From assembly GCA_015039365.1 (NCBI GenBank), contig WION01000741.1, positions 1 to 21,889 on the forward strand: a stretch of DNA of 21,889 nucleotides, given 5' to 3'. Position 1 is the stretch's first letter; every line of letters begins with the position of its first letter. Below are positions 1 through 8,769 of this stretch, one piece after another. Position numbers and translations under genes: made by a program. The notes below the pieces were generated by a model. It had not been told where the DNA came from and ran no database searches. It saw only the letters and a list, made by a program, of their open reading frames with translations. The stretch comes from Amanita rubescens (Eukaryota; Basidiomycota; Agaricomycetes; Agaricales; Amanitaceae).

Positions 1-505
1 CGCCCTTGTGGAAGGAATTGAAGCAAGGGACGTTGAAGATATCCTGAGTCGTCATGGAATCTTGGTGAATGACAGACGGAGGAGTGGCAGCGATGACAAC
101 AGAGATAATAGGGAAGATGCCGATGGGGAGGAAGACCGGAACACAGGCAGCGCCGTTGCGGATTTCGATTATCCCTATGAATTTGGTGACTCGAATGTCT
201 GGAGGAGCACCGACGAAGGGAGGCATGAAGATATGACTCTTGATGGGCAACCACAGTCTTCAAGGAGTGGCGGACCTGGGTTCAATTGGATAACTGGCCG
301 CGAGGAAGATGACGAGGACGAACAGGAAGAAAAAGAAAAGGAACAAGAGGATACTACGGCTACGACCTCGGCTGAGCTGGATCTTGCTGGTGTATGTTTC
401 GATCCGAGTGGAAGCCGACTGTACGTCGCGAGCACGAAGAGTGTGGCCGAGTGGCACGTCCGAGGATCGGAGAAGAGATGGTGGAGTGGTGATGACTGGG
501 CATAA
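1..505 (+). CDS. C-terminal end of a WD40-repeat-type protein (5' truncated by window edge)
   Basis: The frame is open from base 2 to the TAA at 503-505, so the real start lies left of the window. About 167 residues are visible. The first part is acidic and disordered, with a long Asp/Glu/Lys run around residues 100-120. The last 45 residues are folded-looking: LAGVCFDPSGSRLYVAS, then VAEWHVRGSEKRWW and a terminal DDWA. The pattern FDPSG..LYVAS....EW.VR resembles the final blade of a WD40 propeller and the conserved tail of fungal WD40 proteins that I associate, uncertainly, with DUF2415. I see this motif directly; the family name is inference. No intron or frame break is visible. Confidence 0.6.
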   Translation, partial: ALVEGIEARDVEDILSRHGILVNDRRRSGSDDNRDNREDADGEEDRNTGSAVADFDYPYEFGDSNVWRSTDEGRHEDMTLDGQPQSSRSGGPGFNWITGREEDDEDEQEEKEKEQEDTTATTSAELDLAGVCFDPSGSRLYVASTKSVAEWHVRGSEKRWWSGDDWA

Positions 506-1084
506 GACGCCCTCTTCACGCATTTGCTACTTTTCATCGTCATCATCCTCATGGGAACGCCGCCGATTCGGGGGTCTCATGTTTTACTTTTTAAACTAAT
601 TGGTTCAACTTTTTAAAACGTGTAACGTTTATGTGTATCACATGGACATTGGTGTATAGTTTAGTTATTTTTCATTGTGTGGGTTTTGTTATGTACCACT
701 AGTTTTCCCGAGGTTACGTTGTGATTATGAGGGAGTAATGCTGATATATTCCGAGGCCGAAATGAAATGAGGCTCGGTCTTATAAGAGCCGAGTCCCGCG
801 ACGTTTTGTAACGCGACTTTACCTTGCTTGCAAGGTTTATTCGTTGTGAATTTAGAGGTCTAAACACATCCAAATACCCCGGCTTCCACCGAGCTGGCAG
901 CCGGTCCCCTCTGATTACTACGTGCGCTGCTTAGCTCCTCGGCTATACGTGATCATCCAGATCGTGGTGCTCCACCCGCCGCTACCCATGTATTCTCTCT
1001 TCGTCCGCGATAACTTGTCCTGTTCGCTTTCAGTGTAGGAGACCCATATCGTAGGGAGCTCCCAATTCAATTGATAGAAATTTC
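506..1084. other. Intergenic, 3' flank of the WD40-type gene
   Basis: About 580 bases without a supportable gene. The first 150 bases are AT-rich and probably hold the 3' UTR and polyadenylation region of the upstream gene. I see no tRNA and no clear repeat. The 5' end of the Helitron relic may lie here, but I could not identify a terminal TC end. Confidence 0.4.
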
Positions 1085-2967
1085 ATGGATCGTTCTGGAC
1101 CTTACCGTCGGCGCCACGTGTGGTCGTCTCCATATTTTGTCCCACCCAACGTTCTCCTCTTCTCTCGTCGCCCTTTTGCTCGCAATCTGATAATTTTTTA
1201 GGAGGCATGTCCAGCCACGCTGATTCCCATACTCCTTCGCGCGAAGAGTCATACAACCGTCTATCGGCAGTCTCTGAATTCCCTTCGCCACTATGCCTCC
1301 CACTTCCTCGGCCTGCCGTCCACAGATTGCCAAAACAAGCATGATCTTGTTCTGTGGTTTCTCCAGAACTCGTCTCAGCACATTTTAAACCTGATCTTGT
1401 CGTTTGCGGAATCAAGAGACGTTCGGGATGATCGTACCCGCCGAAAACGTGTTCGTGAGCCTGTCGACGATGACGATTCGGAGAGGGATGTCGTACGAGT
1501 TAGACATGAGCCCCAGCCTCCCAATCCGTCTGTGTTCCTTGAGCTTCCGTCAGATGCGGAAATCAAGATCCTGCTACCGTGCTTTCTATGAATCCACTTC
1601 CAATGCGCGTCTTTCCTCTGGCGTTTGTGGTGTATGTGGACGACAGGCCTTTTAGTATTTACAACTCGGATCAATTGCAATGGTTTTCGCTGCTGCGGAT
1701 CCCCAACAGACGTCGTTTGGTTCCCTCCGTTCCTCACCCCGCTCATCGCTTGTTCTATGATCTGCTTCTCGAACCGTCTGCCACTCAAATGAGGCCTGAG
1801 GGGTTTTTTGTGCAAAGTTGTCGTCACTGTGTCGGTGATTTGAAATTGGGCGATTGTAACCTTCCGCTTAGGAGGTCCTTGGCTAACAACCTCTGGATCG
1901 GGGTGGTTCCCGATGTGTTGAAACGTTTGAGCCTGCCAGAACAGTTACTCGTTGCTCTTGTCTATCCTAGAGTCTTCGTATTCAAATTATTTTCAAGACG
2001 TTTGAACAATCGTTATCTTGGAGGTGACAATCCTACCCTTCAACGTGCCATGCGTGGTAACGTCTGTAGCTATGACCTTGATACCCCGGGCATCGCCGAC
2101 ATGATCCAAGGCAACTTGATGCCTCGTCGTCCTTCAGTTCTTGCCTCTGTGATTCAAATCACGTTGTTCGGCCAGCGTCATTTGCCGGAGAACTGGATGC
2201 ATAACCTCTTTCGCGTTCGGTGCCACTATATTTGGGAAGCTCTAGTTTGGTGAAAGGCAAACAATCTGTTTTACAGAGATATTGTCATCTCTTCAGACAA
2301 CTTGGACTCCCTTCCCGCCGATGGCGTCCCATCAGAATTAATGATTATTGCTCGTCAAGTGGACAATCTGGACGTTGTACGTGAGCAGAATAATTCTTAT
2401 GTACCAGATGAGGATGATGATCCTGGTAATATCCTTTCCTGCTCATCTGTTTTCTTGTTCTCATCGTTGCACAGAGCATGTTGACAGCCTCCCTGACATC
2501 CCTTCTGACTATGACTCGGACCATGATGATGATCCTCCCGATTCCTGTATGGCAAGCCTCCCTTCCCTCAATCATCTATTTTCAATAACCCCCGCTCCAG
2601 TGCATCCAGAAGTCTTTCCTATTCAGATATCGGGTGCAATCGATACAGATCTGACATCTATATCTGCTTCTGAGCTCTTGCGGAATGGTCTATCCAACAT
2701 GTGCTCTAATTCACGAGAACCCCCCTATGCAGTCCGGCACGGAACGCGGCCGGTCTCAGACTTTCCCAGTCGCGAACAGGAACTCGATGCTCGCCGTCCG
2801 TTACCCCTCATCATTTGTTCGAGAGAGCGTTTCCTTGCCTGTTCCCGTACGGAGATGGGGGGTTTGGAATCTCGATGGTGCCTCCATTATCATGTTGTTG
2901 TTTACCGTTTACGACGAAGTCCTGGTCGAAAGTCAAACACGGGGTTCTCTTCACGTACATGTCTTGA
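1085..2967 (+). mobile_element. Broken Helitron relic: N-terminal part of the replication protein
   Basis: This is a decayed reading frame from the region before the Rep domain of fungal Helitron proteins. From ATG 1085 one frame runs to 1591 with a TAG at 1199-1201. It shifts near 1571-1585 into FYESTSNARLSSGVCGVCGR (a CxxC knuckle) and again near 1650. The next block, to 2253, carries LANNLWIGVVPDVLKRLSLP and SYDLDTPGIADMIQG, which I recognise as the DUF6570-type region of fungal Helitron helicases. TGA 2251-2253 interrupts the frame, which continues in phase as KANNLFYRDIVIS. An intron with good GT-AG ends (2426-2474, 49 bases) joins DDDPG to EHVDSLPDIP. Then come VRHGTRPVSDFPS and, after further shifts, LFPYGDGG at 2839-2862, a hallmark of the start of the Helitron N-like domain. 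No HUH/Rep or Pif1 helicase follows, so this is a truncated, non-autonomous remnant. Family recognition is from memory. Confidence 0.75.
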
Positions 2968-4341
2968 GTTGCGATCCAAGCTAAAGCTTAGTGTATAAAC
3001 TTCATTGTAATTATTGTCCTGAAAGGAAGAGAGGCTCGTTCCCGGTGTGTAAACATGTACATACTGCACTGCCACACCTACCCGACGCAGCAATGACGCT
3101 CTCGCAATGAATTACGGTAAAAAACGGCCTCGGATTCGCCACTTGGCGGCCCATACCATCCAAGTGGAAGGTTGATAGCATGAAGAATGGCTCGGTACTA
3201 ATACCATAGGCAGGTCGGTCATCTGACATCGCAATATAGGGCCTACTAGGCATCCTAAATCAGCCAGCCATCTTTACTGTATCGGTTTATAGGTACCCAC
3301 CTTACAATCACCCATCAACAACACATTTTGGGTAGGAGATGGAGCTCCCTCAAACATTCCCTCGTCCAAACTTGAAGGCCGGCCCAATACTTGAGTGTTG
3401 CGCAGCCGGATAAGCGCTCTGTGCTCGCTTCCCACTTTTGTCGCATTTTGTCGCACCGCTACCGAGCCACGTCGCGGTGTACGTGAATCTGGAAGAGAAA
3501 CTACGTGAGCTACCAGTCGTCTCAAGTGTCCAACGCATACACGCACTGTACGCGCAAGATACTGACACCAGCAGGTTGGAATTGAGCTTGATCGCGATGA
3601 TAATACTTCGCGCGTGGGGTTGGGGGCAGCCTTTTGTACGGGTTATGTACTCGACACTACTAGCAACCACTTGACGATGGGGGAAGCGCCTGAGTTGGCA
3701 TAATGACGATGGCTCGGCTAGTGTTGTGTAGGAGGTTGCTCAGTTTGTGAGAATCACTGGGAGGCCGCTCAATATGAACGTCGCTGCAAATTTGGTGGCA
3801 TTTGTACCATTTGCGTCCTCTGCCATGCGACTGAGATTAGGGTTCACGACCTTTGGTGCGATAGCGCCGCGCGGCTGAATTCGGCGGAACTTCAGTCTCC
3901 GACCGCCGCTATCTCCCGATTCCGACCGTTAATGCAGAGCCAACTCGATCGCTAGTAGATGGTTGGATTGCGGCCTAAAGTACAAACTCTACATATATAT
4001 CTGACAGCTTGGAGCATATAGTAACAGTAGCATAATCTCTACCCCTAACCCCACACCTTTCATACTGCATCCATTGTATGACTAGTAGCCGTCCAAATGT
4101 GACCCTTTGCTTTTGCTGGGGACGAATCATCATATTGCAATTTCTGAGTCTAGAACTTGTCACGAGGAAAAGGTATTGAAGGGACAGCTTGTTGAGTCAC
4201 TTGAGTGTCATCCAGCAGCTGCTCAGCTGTCCAAGTCTTCATGGTCAGACTGCAAGCAGTAGTAGTCATCATAGAATGTCAACATGAGGCAAGGGGTCAG
4301 CCCTGTGGGGCTCTATCTGACAAACAAATGGCTTGGGATGA
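2968..4341. other. Intergenic between Helitron relic and P450-1
   Basis: No gene is supported in about 1.37 kb. Open frames around 3274-3674 exist on both strands but start without context and match nothing I know. The stretch near 4290-4341 next to the P450-1 stop resembles the sequence just after the P450-2 stop (about 19985-20042): a GGGGCT-TATC-GACA block followed by ATGG-TTGGGATGACT. It is probably the 3' UTR, duplicated with the gene. Confidence 0.4.
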
Positions 4342-6387
4342 CTAGTGATACTGGTCAGCAGACATTAAAGGAGAGGCAGAATCGTGCCTTGTGATCCCAG
4401 TCGTGAATTCAAACTTCGGTGTAATCTCTACCCCATCCTGATTTTGCTTACGTATATTAAACATGGCCAGAATGCCAGTGATGCTTAGGTATATCGAAAG
4501 TTCAGCAAAGTGTGCACCTTGTACATGGTGATGAATATATGCGTGAGGTATACCATGTTGACATACCTGGGCATACTCTCCTTCCATACCCGAATACGAG
4601 TTTCCGAGGGTCAATCCGGGCCCTGTTTGGATCATCCGAGTCCAGATAACGATTCGGATCAAAGTCAAATGGGAGATCGAACACTTCTTCATCGTGCGCG
4701 ATAGCCCTGTAAATGTCCGAATGTTATAAATTCTACTACATGTAAAGGAAAGAGACCTGCCATATGTTTGTGATTACAGTTGCATCTTGTGGGATGCGAT
4801 ATCCCATGTAGACATCTTCTTCCATTGCTCGATGGGCAAGACCTAAATGCTCAAAATTATAACAGTAAGCTGGATAATGAATGCGTGACGACGTGCCTAA
4901 GGGTGCAACTGGCGCAAACCGTAACACTTCTTTGATGAGAGCACCGACGTAAACGAGCTCATCTTGATCATCTATGCTTGGTAACCTGTCCTTACCGACC
5001 ACACGGTCGATCTCATCCTGAGCGCGCTTTTGGACATCGGGGTACAACGTCATGAGAAGGATGAAGGACAGGACGGATCCGACGGTCTTAACCATCATCA
5101 ATCAAGCATCGAAAATGATCATCGAAGCATCCTGACCGTGTCTGCGCCCCCGAAATACAAGGCACTGCTTGCCCACTTGACAATGTCTTCTTCCTCGCCG
5201 TCTACCACATGACCGTCTTCCGGACGAAGGTGTTGAGAAGAAAACGACTCGGTAAATTTACCCGATTCCTATAAAACCGATATCAGAAGAACCTATCAAA
5301 CAGGAGGACAGATGCCCACTGACAATCTGTTCCTTAGCCCAGCGATGAGGCACATTATCAAATTGCCATATGCGGTCTTTGAAATGAGCCGCCCGGCGTT
5401 TATACCCATTGCCTGGGAACCAGGACGGCAGGAAACGCACTGGAAGAGTAATATCAATGATTAGTTAAGAGTTCCAAAGTAGCAGCTAAGTAGCAACTAA
5501 CGGAGAGGAAAGAATTCGACAAGCCAACCGCTTGGTTTCTTGATCAGGTTGTGAATAGAAAATGCCTCTTCGTTGAGGCGGACAAAATAATCGTCATTGC
5601 TTGTGACTTTCCAGCCGTAGGCAACGCTAAGTATCACTGCACCTGCGTTCCTGTATTCAGCAGGTGAGCATCGCAGTCCGGTGTTCTAGCAGAACCGGGT
5701 TGAATCACCTCCTAACATGCCGGACGAAATCTTCTGGGTGTTGTGACATACCCCGTAACATGACGAGACGTTCCTGTTCCATGAGGCTTGTGTACTTTTT
5801 GACCGCGCGTGGGTTTAGACTCGTCTGTAATAGTTTTCTGTATTTTTTAAATCTGGGATGCATGACTGACGTGCCGAATATTGTGGGACGATCACCCAAT
5901 ATTGCGCGAGGGCTCCAAGGTGTGAATATCCACGTGAACGGTCGCAGAAGGTAGGATGCCATCGACACAGGAGCATTTTGGGAGGGAACAGAGGAAGACG
6001 CGGATACATGGGAACGTGGTCTATCCGAATATATGTTCGATCGAGCTTCCAGGAGGTCTATTGCGGCTCGAGCGGAGTTGATTACTATTGTAGGTTTACC
6101 AGAAATGAGCAAGTGAATCAGAGGGCTTCCTGGATTACAGTTGAATAAGGAAACGCGATAAATCTCCGATCAAACCAAAAACTTGACGACTCACCGTAAA
6201 CCTGTGACCACTTCGCGTAAGCTTTCCACGGTTCGGAGGATGGAATCTGGTAAGTGCTTCCAGAAAAGAGGCGCGGAGCGGGACCAGGGGGAAGATCGTA
6301 CTGATGGCGCGTACGGTTCAAGTACAGCACTGCTGCAAGAGTGAGCCCGAGCAAAGCCGAGAGGGTGACGACCGCAACATTTTCCAT
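4342..6387 (-). CDS. Cytochrome P450 (P450-1), O-methylsterigmatocystin-oxidoreductase type, intact
   Basis: A microsomal monooxygenase; substrate unknown. Nine exons splice in phase to 532 residues: complement of join(4342..4517, 4567..4706, 4761..4842, 4897..5086, 5137..5268, 5324..5439, 5502..5650, 5709..6129, 6195..6387). The ATG at 6387 begins an N-terminal membrane helix (VAVVTLSALLGLTLAAVLYL) followed by the proline hinge LPPGPAP. Then come LLEARSNIYSDRPR, the C-helix region PRFKKYRKLLQTSLNPRAV, the I-helix YFGGADTTVGS, the K-helix EVLR, FDFDPNRYL and the haem loop FGYGRRVCPG with its Cys ligand. Every key motif is present. The residue after CPG is Ala, not the common Arg, in both paralogues. 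Introns 4843-4896 and 4707-4760 use GC donors. The CYP family number is not assigned. P450-2 at 20043 is its paralogue. Confidence 0.9.
4707..4760 (-). other. GC-AG intron in P450-1 (intron 7)
   Basis: The donor reads ATG|GCAGGT and the acceptor TTTACAG. The join gives NIWAIAHDEEVF. At the same position P450-2 has an ordinary GTATGT donor (20448), which fixes the boundary. The nearby CAG|GTCTCT in P450-1 would shift the frame. Confidence 0.8.
4843..4896 (-). other. GC-AG intron in P450-1 (intron 6)
   Basis: The donor reads G|GCACGT and the acceptor CATTTAG. Removing exactly these 54 bases joins PLG to LAHRAMEED, which restores the normal P450 spacing. No GT donor in the region gives the right frame. 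The intron is a multiple of three and has no stop, so retention would insert 18 residues. Confidence 0.8.
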
Positions 6388-7104
6388 ATGTGCTGACAAG
6401 TATATGAACGGACCAGACCGCAGTAGGCAAACCAAAATCCTTTCTGGGAACGCGCCGGTAGATGGGCCTAGCACAAAGTTACTATTAGAAGGCTTGTGAT
6501 GGTGATGGTGAGATCGTGGTGCGATAGAGACGTCGAACCCGGGTAGCAGATGAAGGGCGGCCTCGCTCTTGGTTGCAGCTAGTACGTGGGAGCTGCAACC
6601 TGCAGGCGTTGCATCCCAACAGATTGGATGTCACCCCGCATTGGCCACATATGGCCAGTGATTTTCCGCTTGGGACGGATCGTGATCGCGTCACGCGTCA
6701 CGCGACAAGCCAACTTCTACACCCTCATCCTCTGAAGAAAAAGTGACGCTCTGCACGTCACCGGCTTTTGCACGACGCGGAGATGAGCAATGAAGAATAG
6801 CGGACTGGCAACCTTCCTTGCTAGCTCTGAGGCCAAGCTTTATTTAATAAAATCGATTCGTTGGAAGGCTTCAACGCGCGATTTTCTTGATTTAAATTAC
6901 CATGTTCTATACTTCAGGTGGGTGTATTTTAATTTGGTCGAATGGTTTTGCGATATTAGGAGACTATCGGCTACTTACTTTATAATGCATGCGAGCCTTC
7001 ATCACGAACCACTGAAAACGTAGTTCATTGAGCCAGTAAATGTGAATAAGCGGATGCGATCCCAAAAAAAAAATCTTCATGTAGAAGTACAGCAGGATAT
7101 TAAT
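6388..7104. other. Intergenic: upstream of P450-1, downstream of the SDR
   Basis: No gene is supported. The half nearer P450-1 is GC-rich and should hold its promoter. Two TGGCCA words lie 10 bases apart (6642-6647 and 6652-6657), and a CACGCGTCACGCG stretch sits near 6690-6703. Bases 6835-7020 are AT-rich, with an A-run at 7064-7072 just past the SDR stop. A 77-codon frame at 6790-7023 looks like chance. I see no clear TATA box for P450-1; CATATAC lies only about 20 bases before its ATG. Confidence 0.35.
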
Positions 7105-8082
7105 TTACAACTCCCTCCTGATCGACCTGATCAATTGCACGGTGTGTTCCCACAGCTTCGTTTCTGACTCCTCCGTCCCACGATACCTCACAAAACCAAT
7201 GTCGTCTGCTATCTCATTCCGGAAAGAGACACCCTCTCTGCCCTCTATCAACGCGTAGAGCATGTACTCTGCACAATTCTCTGCCGTTTCGGGCCAAAAC
7301 CACGCGAGGAAATACAAGAAGGTGCGCAAGGTCCAATGGAAAGCTCGTAACGTTGGCGTGTCCACCATCCCCGGATTGATGTGAGTAAAAGAGATCCTGG
7401 GTTCTTTGCGAGCAAACTCCTGAAATATTTTCAGTTGCTTACATTTATACGAAAGGGTAGTAGTACAGACCGCCATCATCAAGTCATTATAAGTTAGAGT
7501 GATGAGCGCACACCTCATACCCGTGTATTTTTTCTTCAAGTCCAAGTCGTCCAGATCAATCTTTGGTCCCCATCCCGCGCCCATGATTGTCAGGACGCTT
7601 GCTTTCTGCTCGGCATTTTTTGCATTCTTCAGCAAATACAAAAGCTCTTGGGTAAACACCCATCGCGAATAATACCGTATTGCCATCTTCACATCAATTC
7701 CCTCCTCCGTTTCTTCTCTCCCCTTAAAATTCAGGTATCCATGGGAAAGGACGAGAAAATTCACTCTGGAGACACGACTGGAAATAGATTTGCAAGCCGC
7801 ATGAACGTTTTTCATCAGCCTGGCATCGCAATGGACAAATTCGTGTTTCCAATCTGGATGAGCGTCCGGTCCGCTCGGCTTTGGAAACGACTCGATAATG
7901 TCTTTGGCCGCCGCTTCATTCCGTCCAATTAGGATTATATGTGCATTCCCCTTGGTGTATTTCGCGAGCGCCTGCGCTGTATGTTTCCCAATACCAGAAG
8001 TCCCACCTGTAATGACGGCGACGGGCAAGTAAGATGGCTTATATCGTGCATTCACAGATCGTGTCGCTGCGATTGAAGGCAT
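7105..8082 (-). CDS. Short-chain dehydrogenase/reductase, fungal type, intact
   Basis: An NAD(P)-dependent oxidoreductase of unknown substrate. The Rossmann start VAVITGGTSGIGKHTA (residues about 21-36) carries the TGxxxGxG cofactor motif. NFLVLSHG is the NNAG-equivalent strand, and ISFTHINPGMVDTP is the usual strand with the PG turn. The frame is open from ATG 8082 to TAA, but the residues between NDLMMA and EFARKEP look intronic. A GT-AG intron at 7420-7470 (51 bases, no stop, multiple of three) joins them as in relatives, giving complement(join(7105..7419, 7471..8082)) and 308 residues. The expected catalytic YxxxK appears as YTGMR: the Tyr is kept and the Lys position is Arg. It is divergent from the alcohol-oxidase gene and lies in the same direction as P450-1. 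Confidence 0.85.
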   Translation of the reverse strand: MPSIAATRSVNARYKPSYLPVAVITGGTSGIGKHTAQALAKYTKGNAHIILIGRNEAAAKDIIESFPKPSGPDAHPDWKHEFVHCDARLMKNVHAACKSISSRVSRVNFLVLSHGYLNFKGREETEEGIDVKMAIRYYSRWVFTQELLYLLKNAKNAEQKASVLTIMGAGWGPKIDLDDLDLKKKYTGMRCALITLTYNDLMMAVCTTTLSYKCKQLKIFQEFARKEPRISFTHINPGMVDTPTLRAFHWTLRTFLYFLAWFWPETAENCAEYMLYALIEGREGVSFRNEIADDIGFVRYRGTEESETKLWEHTVQLIRSIRREL

Positions 8083-8769
8083 CAGAAGTCGTGTAAGTAT
8101 GGGTCACTGGGTGCAGATGTTACTATGATGTTTGCCCAGATTTGTCCTTGCTGTCATTCAAGTAAACTTCGCCTCGTTTTACAATGTTCTATTAAGGGTT
8201 TTCAATCGCCACACCTGGGGCCGTGACAGACATGGAGATAGTAAGTTTACGGCACGGTATGATGTGATAAGCGGATGACGGTACTTAGAATCAGACATTC
8301 AATAGTGGACACTCCCAATGACGACAATTTTTGCAAGAACATGCATGATCATTACGACTAGAGATATGTTTCTTCGAGTGAAACGCATGTCACACTTGCG
8401 TTCCTTAGCAATTGACCGCTGCAGCGAAATAGAGAACTTGTAAGGAACTTCGGTCGTCGCTTTTCGAGACTTCTTTGCGGGCCGTGTCCCGGCGCACTAA
8501 GCAGGAAAATTATCACACGCAGTGGTATTTCTCGGTTCTGAAGTATATCTGCAAATGAAACGAAACACGTTACGGAGTTTGCATTGGCATCTTTTTAGCG
8601 TTATGAGAGAGAAGGCTCCGCCGATATCGCATCAAAGAATCTTATCTTGCACTGCTAATTCAAACTCAAGCCGTTGGTTTGGAAGATTCCAACCTTCTGT
8701 AACCGTGGAAGCGAATTACTTCTCTCTATATAAGCTTCTTGCATTCAGAAGAGGCACGTAACGACGATA
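8083..8769. promoter_or_regulatory. Divergent intergenic region between SDR and alcohol-oxidase gene
   Basis: These 687 bases separate two genes pointing apart, so both promoters should lie here. A TATA box for the right-hand gene is clear (8727-8733). I see no equally good TATA box for the SDR. No repeat or RNA gene is visible. Confidence 0.5.
8727..8733 (+). promoter_or_regulatory. TATA box of the alcohol-oxidase gene
   Basis: TATATAA sits 37 bases upstream of the ATG at 8770, after a short TC-rich stretch. Position and sequence fit a fungal core promoter. Confidence 0.6.

Noticed and set aside
175..552. Ser-rich minus-strand frame opposite the WD40-type gene
   Set aside because: It is the mirror of the Asp/Glu-rich stretch on the plus strand, a common shadow pattern.
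1067..1415. Two overlapping minus-strand frames opposite the start of the Helitron relic
   Set aside because: The plus-strand frame across the same bases continues into recognisable Helitron blocks; the minus frames match nothing.
3274..3674. Overlapping open frames on both strands after the Helitron relic
   Set aside because: No recognised motif, no start context or promoter, and no way to extend them by splicing; open length alone is not enough.
5845..5865. An 18-base GT...AG segment in exon 2 of P450-1 (also in P450-2) that looks like a mini-intron before RFKKYRK
   Set aside because: It is too short to splice. The residues it encodes occupy the normal position before the C-helix in both copies.
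6790..7023. 77-codon ATG-started frame between P450-1 and the SDR
   Set aside because: AT-rich, no motif, no TATA box, and located in the SDR 3' flank; likely chance.
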